From positions 122,519 through 186,518 of the forward strand of contig DDSV01000049.1 in the NCBI GenBank assembly GCA_002344215.1: 64,000 nucleotides of DNA, in the 5' to 3' direction. The translations under genes and the position numbers were made by a program. Positions 36,101 through 43,568 of the stretch are shown in pieces; position 1 is the first letter of the stretch; each line of letters opens with the position of its first letter. Below the pieces are notes generated by a model, which saw nothing but the letters and a program-made list of their open reading frames with translations, had not been told where the DNA came from and ran no database searches. This DNA is from Akkermansiaceae bacterium UBA2381 (lineage in GTDB: Bacteria > Verrucomicrobiota > Verrucomicrobiia > Verrucomicrobiales > DEV007).

Positions 36101-36665
36101 GAAAACCGTTCAGGAAGGCACTCTGGCGCTTCAGGAGAAGACCTCCTCAGTGCTGGAACGCGCGCTCGAACTGGTCGCGAACCGGGCCGTTGCCCAGCTG
36201 AGAGAGGAAGCCATACAGCAGCAGCCGGCCTCGGATCTGACGTCTCTTTCTCCAACCACTGATCCGGCTTCCACTGTGAGCCTTTCGGAAAGCGGCAGAA
36301 CCGATGCTCTGGAGCCGGCCATCGGTGTCGTTGCGGCGGAGACTCTTTCCTACAAAACTCCGCAGGAAATCACCGAGGAAGTCTCCAGCCTCAAGACCCG
36401 CCTGGGTGAACTTGAGAAGTTCCTGGAGTCCACCTACGTCGAGGCGAACAAGACCAAGACAACCGTGGTCGCCGCGGACGAAGTCGCCCGGGAAACACCC
36501 AAGGTGATTGCCGAACGCACCAAAGCGGAGCAGGAAGCGGCCCGCGAACTGGCGGACGCCGAAGCGGAGCGCAAACGTCAGGAGGATGCTCTCGCGGAAC
36601 AGAAAAAGCGCATCGAAGAGCTCCGGGCGAAATACCTCGCGACGCTTCCGAAGCGCGAGGGTTGA
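33150..36665 (+). CDS. Exported c-type cytochrome / WD40 / long Ala-rich coiled-coil protein
   Basis: A protein of about 1,171 residues. Start ATG 33150 (MKANRTLAAMLLLFGLQALN) is followed directly by the signal peptide; an upstream ATG at 33096 gives an unlikely leader. A PSCyt1 domain has CVNCHNTDEAKGG and MPPKGTKATDEE. WD40 repeats fill about residues 170-465, for example AYSPDGVIYATGDRNGNLYV and VFTGDIHGNIKGWDVENG. The rest (about 470-1171) is a very Ala/Lys/Glu-rich coiled coil of roughly 700 residues. A haem-propeller-rod layout suggests an elongated periplasmic protein. It is divergent from the DUF1501 operon and ends in a clear terminator. Confidence 0.9.
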   Translation: MKANRTLAAMLLLFGLQALNAAEEGAKVTFADDVFPILENKCVNCHNTDEAKGGLDLASFGATMTGGSGGAVVVSEDPKSSRLYTLAAHTEEPIMPPKGTKATDEELKVIANWIAGGLLETKNSKAKKSDKPKLDLTSVTSTGKPEGPPAMPEHLILEPSLVTDRPNAIPALAHSPWAPILAVAGQKQILLYHSQDYDLLGVLPYPEGFPQTLSFSPNGAYLFCGGGRAGKSGNVVAWDIKTGERVIEVGKEFDIVLGADVSPDLKQAVMGGPGRVIKLWDTVAGEQISSIKKHTDWMLTAAYSPDGVIYATGDRNGNLYVWEAATGYEFYTLKGHTLAVTDLDWRMDGNVLASCGEDGQVMLWEMNGGTQIKKWDAHPGGAQGVDFAPNGNIATVGRDKNVKIWKGDGTAIRTIAASDDVVLSVAFSDDSKRVFTGDIHGNIKGWDVENGAVVASIDSNPPPIEQQLAYSEKRIGELTGQLPKLEEGVKAVSAELTAARNGLAEIDKALSTATQARDAQKAEVARLDGATKSLTPQVEKLQQDVTAKNAVVKTNTDAINTATASLKPQQDEATRLAGELAKRESELLAAKTALDAAKAAAAKPVLTAEQKTQHDALAAAQSAALKAREAADALVAAKTAEQTADSAKLAEATKVSTDASANATRAKATADAAKAALDAATAAKAKAEADLAVASKDGLTPAAGIVQARDAALAKEGELAKAHQAAAAALASAEGTRNQAAEVVRQVQEKAARVTAELAAAKQDQAAKTDAFAKADAAFKPLRDIAAAGAALVQKAQADATAKSTAFAQVEKARNDAKTASDQAGAKVAASNALIEKSKAALAPAQAAATQAAAALAAKQKELADARTQLAARQAELAKSEAAIAANTKQKEAAAAKVAAVVAKEAASKKSIEVAKAELHTSQFLQKKWQAAAINLTAMRETENLDDMTVKLGDMVVEETEAKKEVDQASKARSEAETTLATAKKTVQEGTLALQEKTSSVLERALELVANRAVAQLREEAIQQQPASDLTSLSPTTDPASTVSLSESGRTDALEPAIGVVAAETLSYKTPQEITEEVSSLKTRLGELEKFLESTYVEANKTKTTVVAADEVARETPKVIAERTKAEQEAARELADAEAERKRQEDALAEQKKRIEELRAKYLATLPKREG

Positions 36666-36694
36666 TCCCGACCTCGCTCTTCAGCAATCAAAAG

Positions 36695-36723
36695 AACCGC
36701 CGCCATCTAGTGGCGGTTTTTTT
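36695..36723 (+). terminator. Rho-independent terminator after cytochrome-WD40 gene
   Basis: The stem CCGCCA-TCTAG-TGGCGG (36700-36716) is followed by a run of seven T, about 35 nt after the stop codon at 36665. It also faces the convergent Gfo/Idh/MocA gene. Confidence 0.88.
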
Positions 36724-36750
36724 GTGCCGTCAGCACAGTTGAACTTCAAC

Positions 36751-38067
36751 TCACGCCCCGGCCTTGGGCGCGGCCCAGTGCTCGCGGTAATCCCGTTGCA
36801 GGAAGGCCGAGGCCGCCTCGTCATCGACGAAGGTTTCTCCTGCAGGATCGAAGTGCAAGGTCCGTCCGGTGCGCCACGCGATGTTACCGAGGTGGCAGAG
36901 CGCGGACGATAGATGATTGGTGACAATGCCCGCATTGAGGGTTGAAGCATCGCCCTCCCCGCGAACCGCGCGGAGGAAATTGTCGTGATGCCCGGCAAGA
37001 TCCACACCGTCGGAGGCAATTGTCTCGATCAGTTCATTTTTCGGACCGTAGACCTGCCACCCTTTTGCCTTCCCTCCGACGATCATGCCTCCGGTCCCAT
37101 ACCAGGCACAACCGTTCTCATGCCCCTCCTGCATGTAGGGACTCCAGATGCGCTGCTCGTAAATGAGCTGCCTCTTTTTGCCTTCCACCCCGCCATATTC
37201 GAAACCGCAGTAGAGCGTGTCAGGCCACTCCTGATCATCGCGGAAAAAGAGTTTATCCCCCATCGCCTGGATCCGGTCCGGGTGGGTTTCCACCCCCAGT
37301 CCCCATCGGGCGATGTCGGTGTCGTGGACTCCGTCGTTGCCGAAGTCACCGGCACCGAAATGAAAAAACCAGCGCCAGTGTGCGGGATGGTAGGTTGCTT
37401 TGAAGGGCACTTCCGGGACAGGGCCCAGCCAGAGATCGTAGTCGAGCGCCGCCGGTGGAGTTGAGGCCGGCTTTACCCCCTGATCAGCCCGCTTCTGACT
37501 GTTCCAGGCTTTGGCGACGAGGACCTCGCCGATCACTCCGGATTTGATTCGATCGATCACCGACCGCACATGTGCGGTGCTGCGACTTTGCGTTCCGACC
37601 TGAATGACCACGCCGTGGCGCGCGGCGGCTTCGATCATGAGCCTGCCCTCGCGGATGTTATGGGAACAGGGCTTCTCCACATAGACGTGCTTGCCTGCCT
37701 GAGCGGCGAGAATCGCGCCCGGCGCGTGCCAGTGATCGGGCGTGGCCATAAAACAGGCCTTCACCCGTTCGTCGTCGAGCGCCTTCCGCAGATCCTGGCC
37801 GGTCTTCGGCTTCTGACCGGTCGCCTCCTCCACCGTCTTCGCCGCTGCGGCGGCCCGATCCGAATCCGTATCGATGATCCAGAGGAACTCGATATCTTTT
37901 CGCTGGCAGAGGGTCCTCACATGATTCGACCCCATCCCTCCGACCCCGATCACCGCGAGGCCGATTCGATCCCCCTTCTCCTCTGAGCGCAGAAACGCCG
38001 GAGTGGAAGCCGCAAGAGCGGGAACCGTTTTGAGAAAATGACGCCGTGTCGTGGGAGGAGTGGTCAT
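36751..38067 (-). CDS. TAT-exported Gfo/Idh/MocA family oxidoreductase (1)
   Basis: A 438-residue NAD(P)-dependent oxidoreductase-fold protein. A twin-arginine signal (TRRHFLKTVPALAAS) precedes a Rossmann nucleotide-binding domain with GLAVIGVGGMGSNHV and the family motif VEKPCSHNIREGRLMIEAA. The C-terminal alpha/beta domain includes GDFGNDGVHDTDIARWGLGV. Family members act on sugars or inositols, and TAT-exported forms are abundant in verrucomicrobia; the substrate is not evident. It begins 93 nt downstream of the sulfatase stop on the same strand, and the two may be co-transcribed. Confidence 0.92.
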   Translation of the reverse strand: MTTPPTTRRHFLKTVPALAASTPAFLRSEEKGDRIGLAVIGVGGMGSNHVRTLCQRKDIEFLWIIDTDSDRAAAAAKTVEEATGQKPKTGQDLRKALDDERVKACFMATPDHWHAPGAILAAQAGKHVYVEKPCSHNIREGRLMIEAAARHGVVIQVGTQSRSTAHVRSVIDRIKSGVIGEVLVAKAWNSQKRADQGVKPASTPPAALDYDLWLGPVPEVPFKATYHPAHWRWFFHFGAGDFGNDGVHDTDIARWGLGVETHPDRIQAMGDKLFFRDDQEWPDTLYCGFEYGGVEGKKRQLIYEQRIWSPYMQEGHENGCAWYGTGGMIVGGKAKGWQVYGPKNELIETIASDGVDLAGHHDNFLRAVRGEGDASTLNAGIVTNHLSSALCHLGNIAWRTGRTLHFDPAGETFVDDEAASAFLQRDYREHWAAPKAGA

Positions 38068-38160
38068 GAGGCAGGGGTAACGAGTGAGTCGCCATCCTCC
38101 CCGAAATTCTCCTCCAAGGTCAAGTCTCCGTCCCCCGCAGGTGCGCCGGAACGATCAAAC

Positions 38161-40020
38161 TTATTCTCCGAATCCCTCAAGTATGTGTGCCAGCAGTCTG
38201 TCCACATATCCGTTGATCCTCGGCACCAGTTTTTCCGACTTGCGGGGGAGTTGCCGGATCTCTTCCAGCCCGGGTTCCGCCGCCTTCCCCAGATAGTCGA
38301 TTGAGTTGAGCGCCAGAATTGCCTCATAGACATTTCCTTCCGACTGATTGGCCCGGCGCATCAAGGCGTCGAGCGCACTCGCTTGATCCGCTTCATCTCC
38401 AAAACGACCCAGCACTTCGGCCGCTATGATGGACACACTGCCGCATTGGTCCGAGAGAGCCTTACGAAGGTCTTCCTGCCCCGCCTCGAAGCCTGCTTTT
38501 CCATGGATCAGCAATCCCGTCGCCCCCCAGTAGCGGACTCCGCTGTCCGGACTGGCGAGCAGGGCCTTGATCGCCGGGATATCCTCCGCCTTCTGCGAGC
38601 TGGCCAGCTTCGCTGCGGCAAAGATCGCGTCAAAATCATACCGCGCGCCGTCGTGTCCGAGCTCGTAAGGGGACGATCCGGCGCTCCGGGCATGAACTTC
38701 CGCTTCGGGGAGAAATCCCACGTCGCGAATTTCTTTCTCCCAGTTTTCATGGGCTGCCCGCATTGAATCGAGCACTTCCCGGTGTTCCGCAGAATCGACA
38801 AGATTCACGACCTCATCCCGGTCCGTCTCGAGGTCATAAAGTTCTTCAGTGGGTTTTGGCTCCCAGAAGCGCGACTGCACCTCATTGAGTTTTCCCGCCT
38901 TGTGGAGATCGTGCCAGACCCGGGTGGCCTGAGTCTGGAACATGTAATCAAGGTGCTGCCCGTAGATGCGATGGGGCATGTAGTGACGGAGATAGACATA
39001 CCGTTTTCCCATCACCGAACGCACCAGATCGACCCGCTCATCCATCCTTCCGCGAAATCCGAAACTGTACTCAGTCCCCTCTTTTTCGAACTCTCCGGCA
39101 AAGGCGCGCCCCTGCATCCACTCCTTCGGCTCCATTCCGGCAAGACTCAGCATGGTGGGGGCAAGATCGACAAAGCTGATCATGCGGTCGCTCGTTCCAC
39201 CGGTGGTGTATTCGTCAGGGGCGAGGTGTTTCCACTTCTCCGGGAAATGAGCAATAAACGGAACCTGCAGCCCCGAGTTGTAGGGCCAGCGTTTGTTTCT
39301 CGGCATACCTGATCCGTGGTCACCCCAGTAAAAGATGATGGTGTCATCAGCGAGACCGGCTTCCTCGATTTCCTTGAGACGACCGCCGAGTTCCGCGTCC
39401 ATCATCGTGATGCGGTCATAATACTGCGCCCAGTTCGCCCTCACTTCGGGCGTATCAGGGTGATAGGCGGGCACTCTCACCCGGGAAGGATCATGAATGC
39501 GATCCTTCTCACCGATTTCGTTCCTCATCTGGGACTCATGGGAAAGGGTGGAATTAAAGACCGCAAAAAAAGGCTGACCTTCGGATCGGTTTTTCCAGTG
39601 CGCCTTGTTGCTACTGACATCCCAGACGTCTCGAGTCTTGCGGAAGTTGTAGTCTTCCTTCGAGGAGTTGGTGCAGTAATATCCCAGCTCGCGGAGATAG
39701 GCGGGAAACAGTTTCATCCCCTCCGGCAGCGATGTTTCGGAGCGCATGTGTTCCGCCCCGGTCGAAGGCGGATACAGCCCGGAGATCACCGTTGTCCTCG
39801 CCGGTGCGCAAACGGGGGCATTCGATATGGCCCTGGTGTAGCGGAGCCCGCGCTTTGCAAGCGCATCGAGGTTCGGAGTGATCGCAAACTCATCGCCGTA
39901 GCAGCCAAGGTGGGGGCCGTTATCCTCCGAGGTGATCCAGAGGAAATTCGGCCGGTCGGCCGCAAGCAGAAGACCAGTGGAAAGAATAAACGTAATGAGG
40001 GCGACGAGAGGGGTTTTCAT
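38161..40020 (-). CDS. Exported type I sulfatase with helical-repeat C-terminal extension
   Basis: A 619-residue sulfatase. ATG 40020 (MKTPLVALITFILSTGLLLA) starts a signal peptide. The formylglycine motif is C71-A-P-A-R75 (CAPARTT), followed by SGLYPPSTGAEH. The first metal-binding segment reads ITSEDNGPH, where many sulfatases have a double aspartate. The core ends near residue 470. The last 150 residues look like HEAT/ARM repeats (for example AIKALLASPDSGVRYWGATG and VSIIAAEVLGRFGDEADQAS). The target is probably a sulfated polysaccharide. It is divergent from the PVC haem-binding gene. The anaerobic or FGE-type maturase needed to activate it is not in the window. Confidence 0.92.
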   Translation of the reverse strand: MKTPLVALITFILSTGLLLAADRPNFLWITSEDNGPHLGCYGDEFAITPNLDALAKRGLRYTRAISNAPVCAPARTTVISGLYPPSTGAEHMRSETSLPEGMKLFPAYLRELGYYCTNSSKEDYNFRKTRDVWDVSSNKAHWKNRSEGQPFFAVFNSTLSHESQMRNEIGEKDRIHDPSRVRVPAYHPDTPEVRANWAQYYDRITMMDAELGGRLKEIEEAGLADDTIIFYWGDHGSGMPRNKRWPYNSGLQVPFIAHFPEKWKHLAPDEYTTGGTSDRMISFVDLAPTMLSLAGMEPKEWMQGRAFAGEFEKEGTEYSFGFRGRMDERVDLVRSVMGKRYVYLRHYMPHRIYGQHLDYMFQTQATRVWHDLHKAGKLNEVQSRFWEPKPTEELYDLETDRDEVVNLVDSAEHREVLDSMRAAHENWEKEIRDVGFLPEAEVHARSAGSSPYELGHDGARYDFDAIFAAAKLASSQKAEDIPAIKALLASPDSGVRYWGATGLLIHGKAGFEAGQEDLRKALSDQCGSVSIIAAEVLGRFGDEADQASALDALMRRANQSEGNVYEAILALNSIDYLGKAAEPGLEEIRQLPRKSEKLVPRINGYVDRLLAHILEGFGE

Positions 40021-40139
40021 GATATTCGGAGAAACAGGGCCCCGGAAGTGAAGAGGGTAGAGAGATAGACCTGACCCTGTCAACCCCGTCCGGGAATCAC
40101 GGTTGCCCAAATCCCCCCTCGAACGTAACTTTCCCGCCC

Positions 40140-43100
40140 ATGATCAAACGCCCGATCTCGTTCGCCTGCCTTATTTTCGCCATCGCGCCCTCTCTTCACG
40201 GCATCACCCCGGCCGAGCTGGAGGCACGCTTCAAACAGCTCCCCACCGTTCCGGAGGAGAAGATGCCGGCTTTGAGCAATACCCGCGGCACCTTTCGCGG
40301 ACTGATTCAACACGAGGGCCTCGAGGGCCACACCTGGGTCGCCTTCCCATTCGTGGAAAATCCGGGCAGCTTCGGCTTTGATCCCAAGGGTGGGCTCTAT
40401 GTCGCCGAGGCGAACCGTTTCTGGCTCGGGGTGCCGGACCTGCGCGGTGCCAATGAACTGATCCGCGATGACTTCAAGGCGGTCACGGTGCAGGACAGGC
40501 TCAAGATGTATGAAAAATACGCGGCAAGTTTTCCTCCAAACTGGTTCAGCCGTGTCGCCGACCGCATCATCCGCCTCGAAGACCGCGACGGCAACGGAGC
40601 GGCCGATCAACGATCCGTCTTCTCCGACCGCTTCAATCGCCCCGTGGATGGCATCGGATTCTCCGTCCTCGCGGATGACGGTTCCGTCTATTTCACTTGT
40701 ATCCCCAGTGTCTGGAAACTGACCGATACCAACGGCGATGGCGTCGCGGATGAGGAAAAGGAAATCTCGACCGGCTACGGAGTCCGCGTCTCCTTCATCG
40801 GACATGACTTGCACGGCATCACGCGCGGACCGGACGGACGTCTCTATTTTTCAGTCGGAGACCGGGGATACCATATCACCACCGCCGATGGAAAGGTCAG
40901 GGACGGCTCGGGTCGCGGTGCGATCTTTCGTTGCGAGTCCGACGGCTCGAATCTCGAGGTGTTTTGTGAGGGTCTCCGTAATCCGCAGGAGCTTGCCTTC
41001 GACAACTACGGCAATCTCTTCACGTTCGACAACACCGGTGACATTGGCGACAAGGCCCGCATGGTCTATGCGCTCGAGGGCACGGACTCCGGCTGGAACA
41101 TGTCCCATCAATCCGCCCACCACTATGCGACTCACCTCGACTGGGGTGACTTCCGCCCGGAAAAATCGATGTGGGTGAAGGAGCGGATGTTTGACCTCTA
41201 TAACGAAGAGCAGCCGCAGTGGGTCTACCCGCCGGCCTCACACGTCGCCCAGGGCCCCTCGGGCGTCACCTATCTCACCGGCGAGTCCCTTCCTGAAGAT
41301 CTCCGGGATCAGTTTCTCCTCGCCAATTATCGCGGTGCATCGGAAGGCTGCACCATCCTCACCGTGAAGGTGGAGCCGAAAGGAGCGGGTTACCATGCCA
41401 CCGCGGAAAAGGAACTCTTCAAGGGACTCGGAGCGAGTGATGTCGAACTGGGGTTCGACGGCAATATTTACCTCTGCGATTTCGGTGGAGGATGGAGCGT
41501 CAATGAAAACGGCTCAATTCAAGTCGCCGGATCCAAGGACCCCGCCCTACAGAAAGCTGGATCCCGGGTCGCCTCGCTTTTCAAGGATGGATTCGAACAA
41601 CGGGAGGTCACAGAACTGAACGCCCTTCTCGCCGATGCGGACCGCCGCGTGCGCCAGGCCACCCAGTTTGCTCTCGTCGAAAAGGGAGAGGCAGGAGTTT
41701 CCGCGCTCAAGGAACTCGCCGCCGAAGGCAACAGCCTCTACCCACGCCTTCATGCGATCTGGGGGCTCGGTCAGGTCGGACGCAGCGGAGTCAAGGTCGT
41801 TGACACCCTGGTCTCTTTCCTAAATGACAGCGAGACTGAAGTCCGCGCCAACGCCGTGAGAGTCCTCGGAGACCTGCGCGCTCCCGAGGGAAAAGCCCCC
41901 CTTCTCGCCTGCCTCTCGAGTGACGAGTCACTCCGGGTTCGTTCCCTCGCGGCGATCAGTCTCGGCAGAATCGCAGCGTCCGGAGATACGGAAGTGATCG
42001 ACGCTCTTTTCAGCGCCGCCGCAAAGAACGGCGAGAGCACCCCGGACATCGTCCTGCGCCATGCTCTCCTCAGCGGATTGGAGCAGGTCGCCTCAGTCGA
42101 TCCGGCTGTTGCCCGCGTGAACTCCGCCTCCCGCGAAGAACGTCTCCTCGCTGTGCTTCTGCTGCGTTCAACGGAAAGCCCGGAGTTGTCGAAGTTCCTT
42201 AATGACAAAGACCCGCTCATCTTTCGCGAAGTCGTGCGTGCCATCTACGACACCAAAGCGCTCGATTCGGAGGCAGGGGAACTTCTTTCGAACCTCGGGA
42301 AACAGACCGCCACCCTGCCCGAGGCGATCCAGAGGCGGGTTGTGGCCGCCAATTACCGTCTCGGCACGGGACCGCACGCGACACGGATGCTGCAACTGGC
42401 GTCGGACTCGGCCGTCAGCCTGCCGGTGCGAAAGGCGGCCCTGAACGGACTCAAGCAATGGGAAAAGGCCATCGAGACCGATCCGGTTCTCGGTCATTAC
42501 CGCCCGCAATCCGGAGAGAAGGACCGATCCTTTGCCACCCTCTCCGCCGCCATCGGCGATTCGCTCCGGAAATTCCTGACAGAACCACACGATTCCGAAC
42601 TCATCGCCCTCGGGATTGAACTGGCCACCTCAGCGGGGATCCGGCTTGATCCGGAAACCCTGATTGCCCAGGTGAAAAATACGAAGCTCTCTCCGGAACT
42701 CCGCGTCGCCGTATTGGAGAGCCTGAGTGAGTCGAAGCCGGCGGAATTCAAGAGCATCGTTTCGGAGCTACTCTCAGACAAGCAAACGCTCCTGCGGGCC
42801 GCGGCGATGAAGGAGTCCTTCGCCCTCAACCTCGACGGGATCTCCGAAAAGGCGAAGGACGCCCTCGCCAAGGACAAGCTCGAAGTGGCCCGCGCTGCTC
42901 TCGACGGACTTGCCGCGCAGGACATCGAGACGATCGTCTCCCTTTGGAAAAACCGTGAGAAAGACCTGCGTCCCGGCCTCTGGCTCGATGCCTATCTCGC
43001 GCTCAATGAAAAGGCCCATCCCGAAGCTGCCACCTACGCCGCCGCCGATCCGAATCATGTTTTTCAATTGAGTCTTCAGGGCGGTAATCCGGCAGCCGGA

Positions 43101-43559
43101 GAGATTGTCTTCAAAAATCAGGGAGCCTGCCTCCAGTGCCACATCGTGGGGGGAGAAGGCGGCGACAAGGGCGGAGTCCAGGGGCCGGATCTCCGGGCGG
43201 TGGCGAAGCGCCTTTCGCGGGAGAAGATCCTCGAATCGGTCGCGAATCCCGGGGCGGTGATTTCACCCGGATACGGCATGACCTCGGTCACCCTCGCAAA
43301 CGGAGACACCGTCATCGGACGGCTTGCCGAAGAGAAGGAAACACACGTCACCGTCGTCGGACTCGACAACGTGAAGAAGCAGATCGAACGCAGCGGGATC
43401 AAGTCCATGGCCCCGCCCGTCTCCGCGATGCCCCCGGTCGCCGCCGTTTTACCTCCCCGCGATTTCAGGAATCTCATCGCCTTCCTCGCCAGTCAGAACG
43501 GCAGCGGAAAAGGAGGCAATGATTCCTCGCACGGAGACGACGAGAAGATTGCAAAGTGA
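40140..43559 (+). CDS. PVC-type haem-binding protein: beta-propeller, HEAT repeats, cytochrome c
   Basis: A 1,139-residue exported protein (signal about residues 1-21, SFACLIFAIAPSLHG). The first about 450 residues are the putative membrane-bound dehydrogenase propeller common in planctomycetes and verrucomicrobia, with GRLYFSVGDRGYHITTADG and GLRNPQELAFDNYGNLFTFD. HEAT-like repeats follow (about 490-970, for example SETEVRANAVRVLGDLRAPE). The last domain carries one haem motif, CLQCH near residue 996, with GGVQGPDLRAVAKRLSREKI and ILESVANPGAVISPGY of the family. Sugar oxidation with electron transfer to the haem is the common hypothesis. It ends 9 nt before the convergent sulfatase-GH2 gene. 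Confidence 0.93.
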   Translation: MIKRPISFACLIFAIAPSLHGITPAELEARFKQLPTVPEEKMPALSNTRGTFRGLIQHEGLEGHTWVAFPFVENPGSFGFDPKGGLYVAEANRFWLGVPDLRGANELIRDDFKAVTVQDRLKMYEKYAASFPPNWFSRVADRIIRLEDRDGNGAADQRSVFSDRFNRPVDGIGFSVLADDGSVYFTCIPSVWKLTDTNGDGVADEEKEISTGYGVRVSFIGHDLHGITRGPDGRLYFSVGDRGYHITTADGKVRDGSGRGAIFRCESDGSNLEVFCEGLRNPQELAFDNYGNLFTFDNTGDIGDKARMVYALEGTDSGWNMSHQSAHHYATHLDWGDFRPEKSMWVKERMFDLYNEEQPQWVYPPASHVAQGPSGVTYLTGESLPEDLRDQFLLANYRGASEGCTILTVKVEPKGAGYHATAEKELFKGLGASDVELGFDGNIYLCDFGGGWSVNENGSIQVAGSKDPALQKAGSRVASLFKDGFEQREVTELNALLADADRRVRQATQFALVEKGEAGVSALKELAAEGNSLYPRLHAIWGLGQVGRSGVKVVDTLVSFLNDSETEVRANAVRVLGDLRAPEGKAPLLACLSSDESLRVRSLAAISLGRIAASGDTEVIDALFSAAAKNGESTPDIVLRHALLSGLEQVASVDPAVARVNSASREERLLAVLLLRSTESPELSKFLNDKDPLIFREVVRAIYDTKALDSEAGELLSNLGKQTATLPEAIQRRVVAANYRLGTGPHATRMLQLASDSAVSLPVRKAALNGLKQWEKAIETDPVLGHYRPQSGEKDRSFATLSAAIGDSLRKFLTEPHDSELIALGIELATSAGIRLDPETLIAQVKNTKLSPELRVAVLESLSESKPAEFKSIVSELLSDKQTLLRAAAMKESFALNLDGISEKAKDALAKDKLEVARAALDGLAAQDIETIVSLWKNREKDLRPGLWLDAYLALNEKAHPEAATYAAADPNHVFQLSLQGGNPAAGEIVFKNQGACLQCHIVGGEGGDKGGVQGPDLRAVAKRLSREKILESVANPGAVISPGYGMTSVTLANGDTVIGRLAEEKETHVTVVGLDNVKKQIERSGIKSMAPPVSAMPPVAAVLPPRDFRNLIAFLASQNGSGKGGNDSSHGDDEKIAK

Positions 43560-43568
43560 CGCGAAAAC

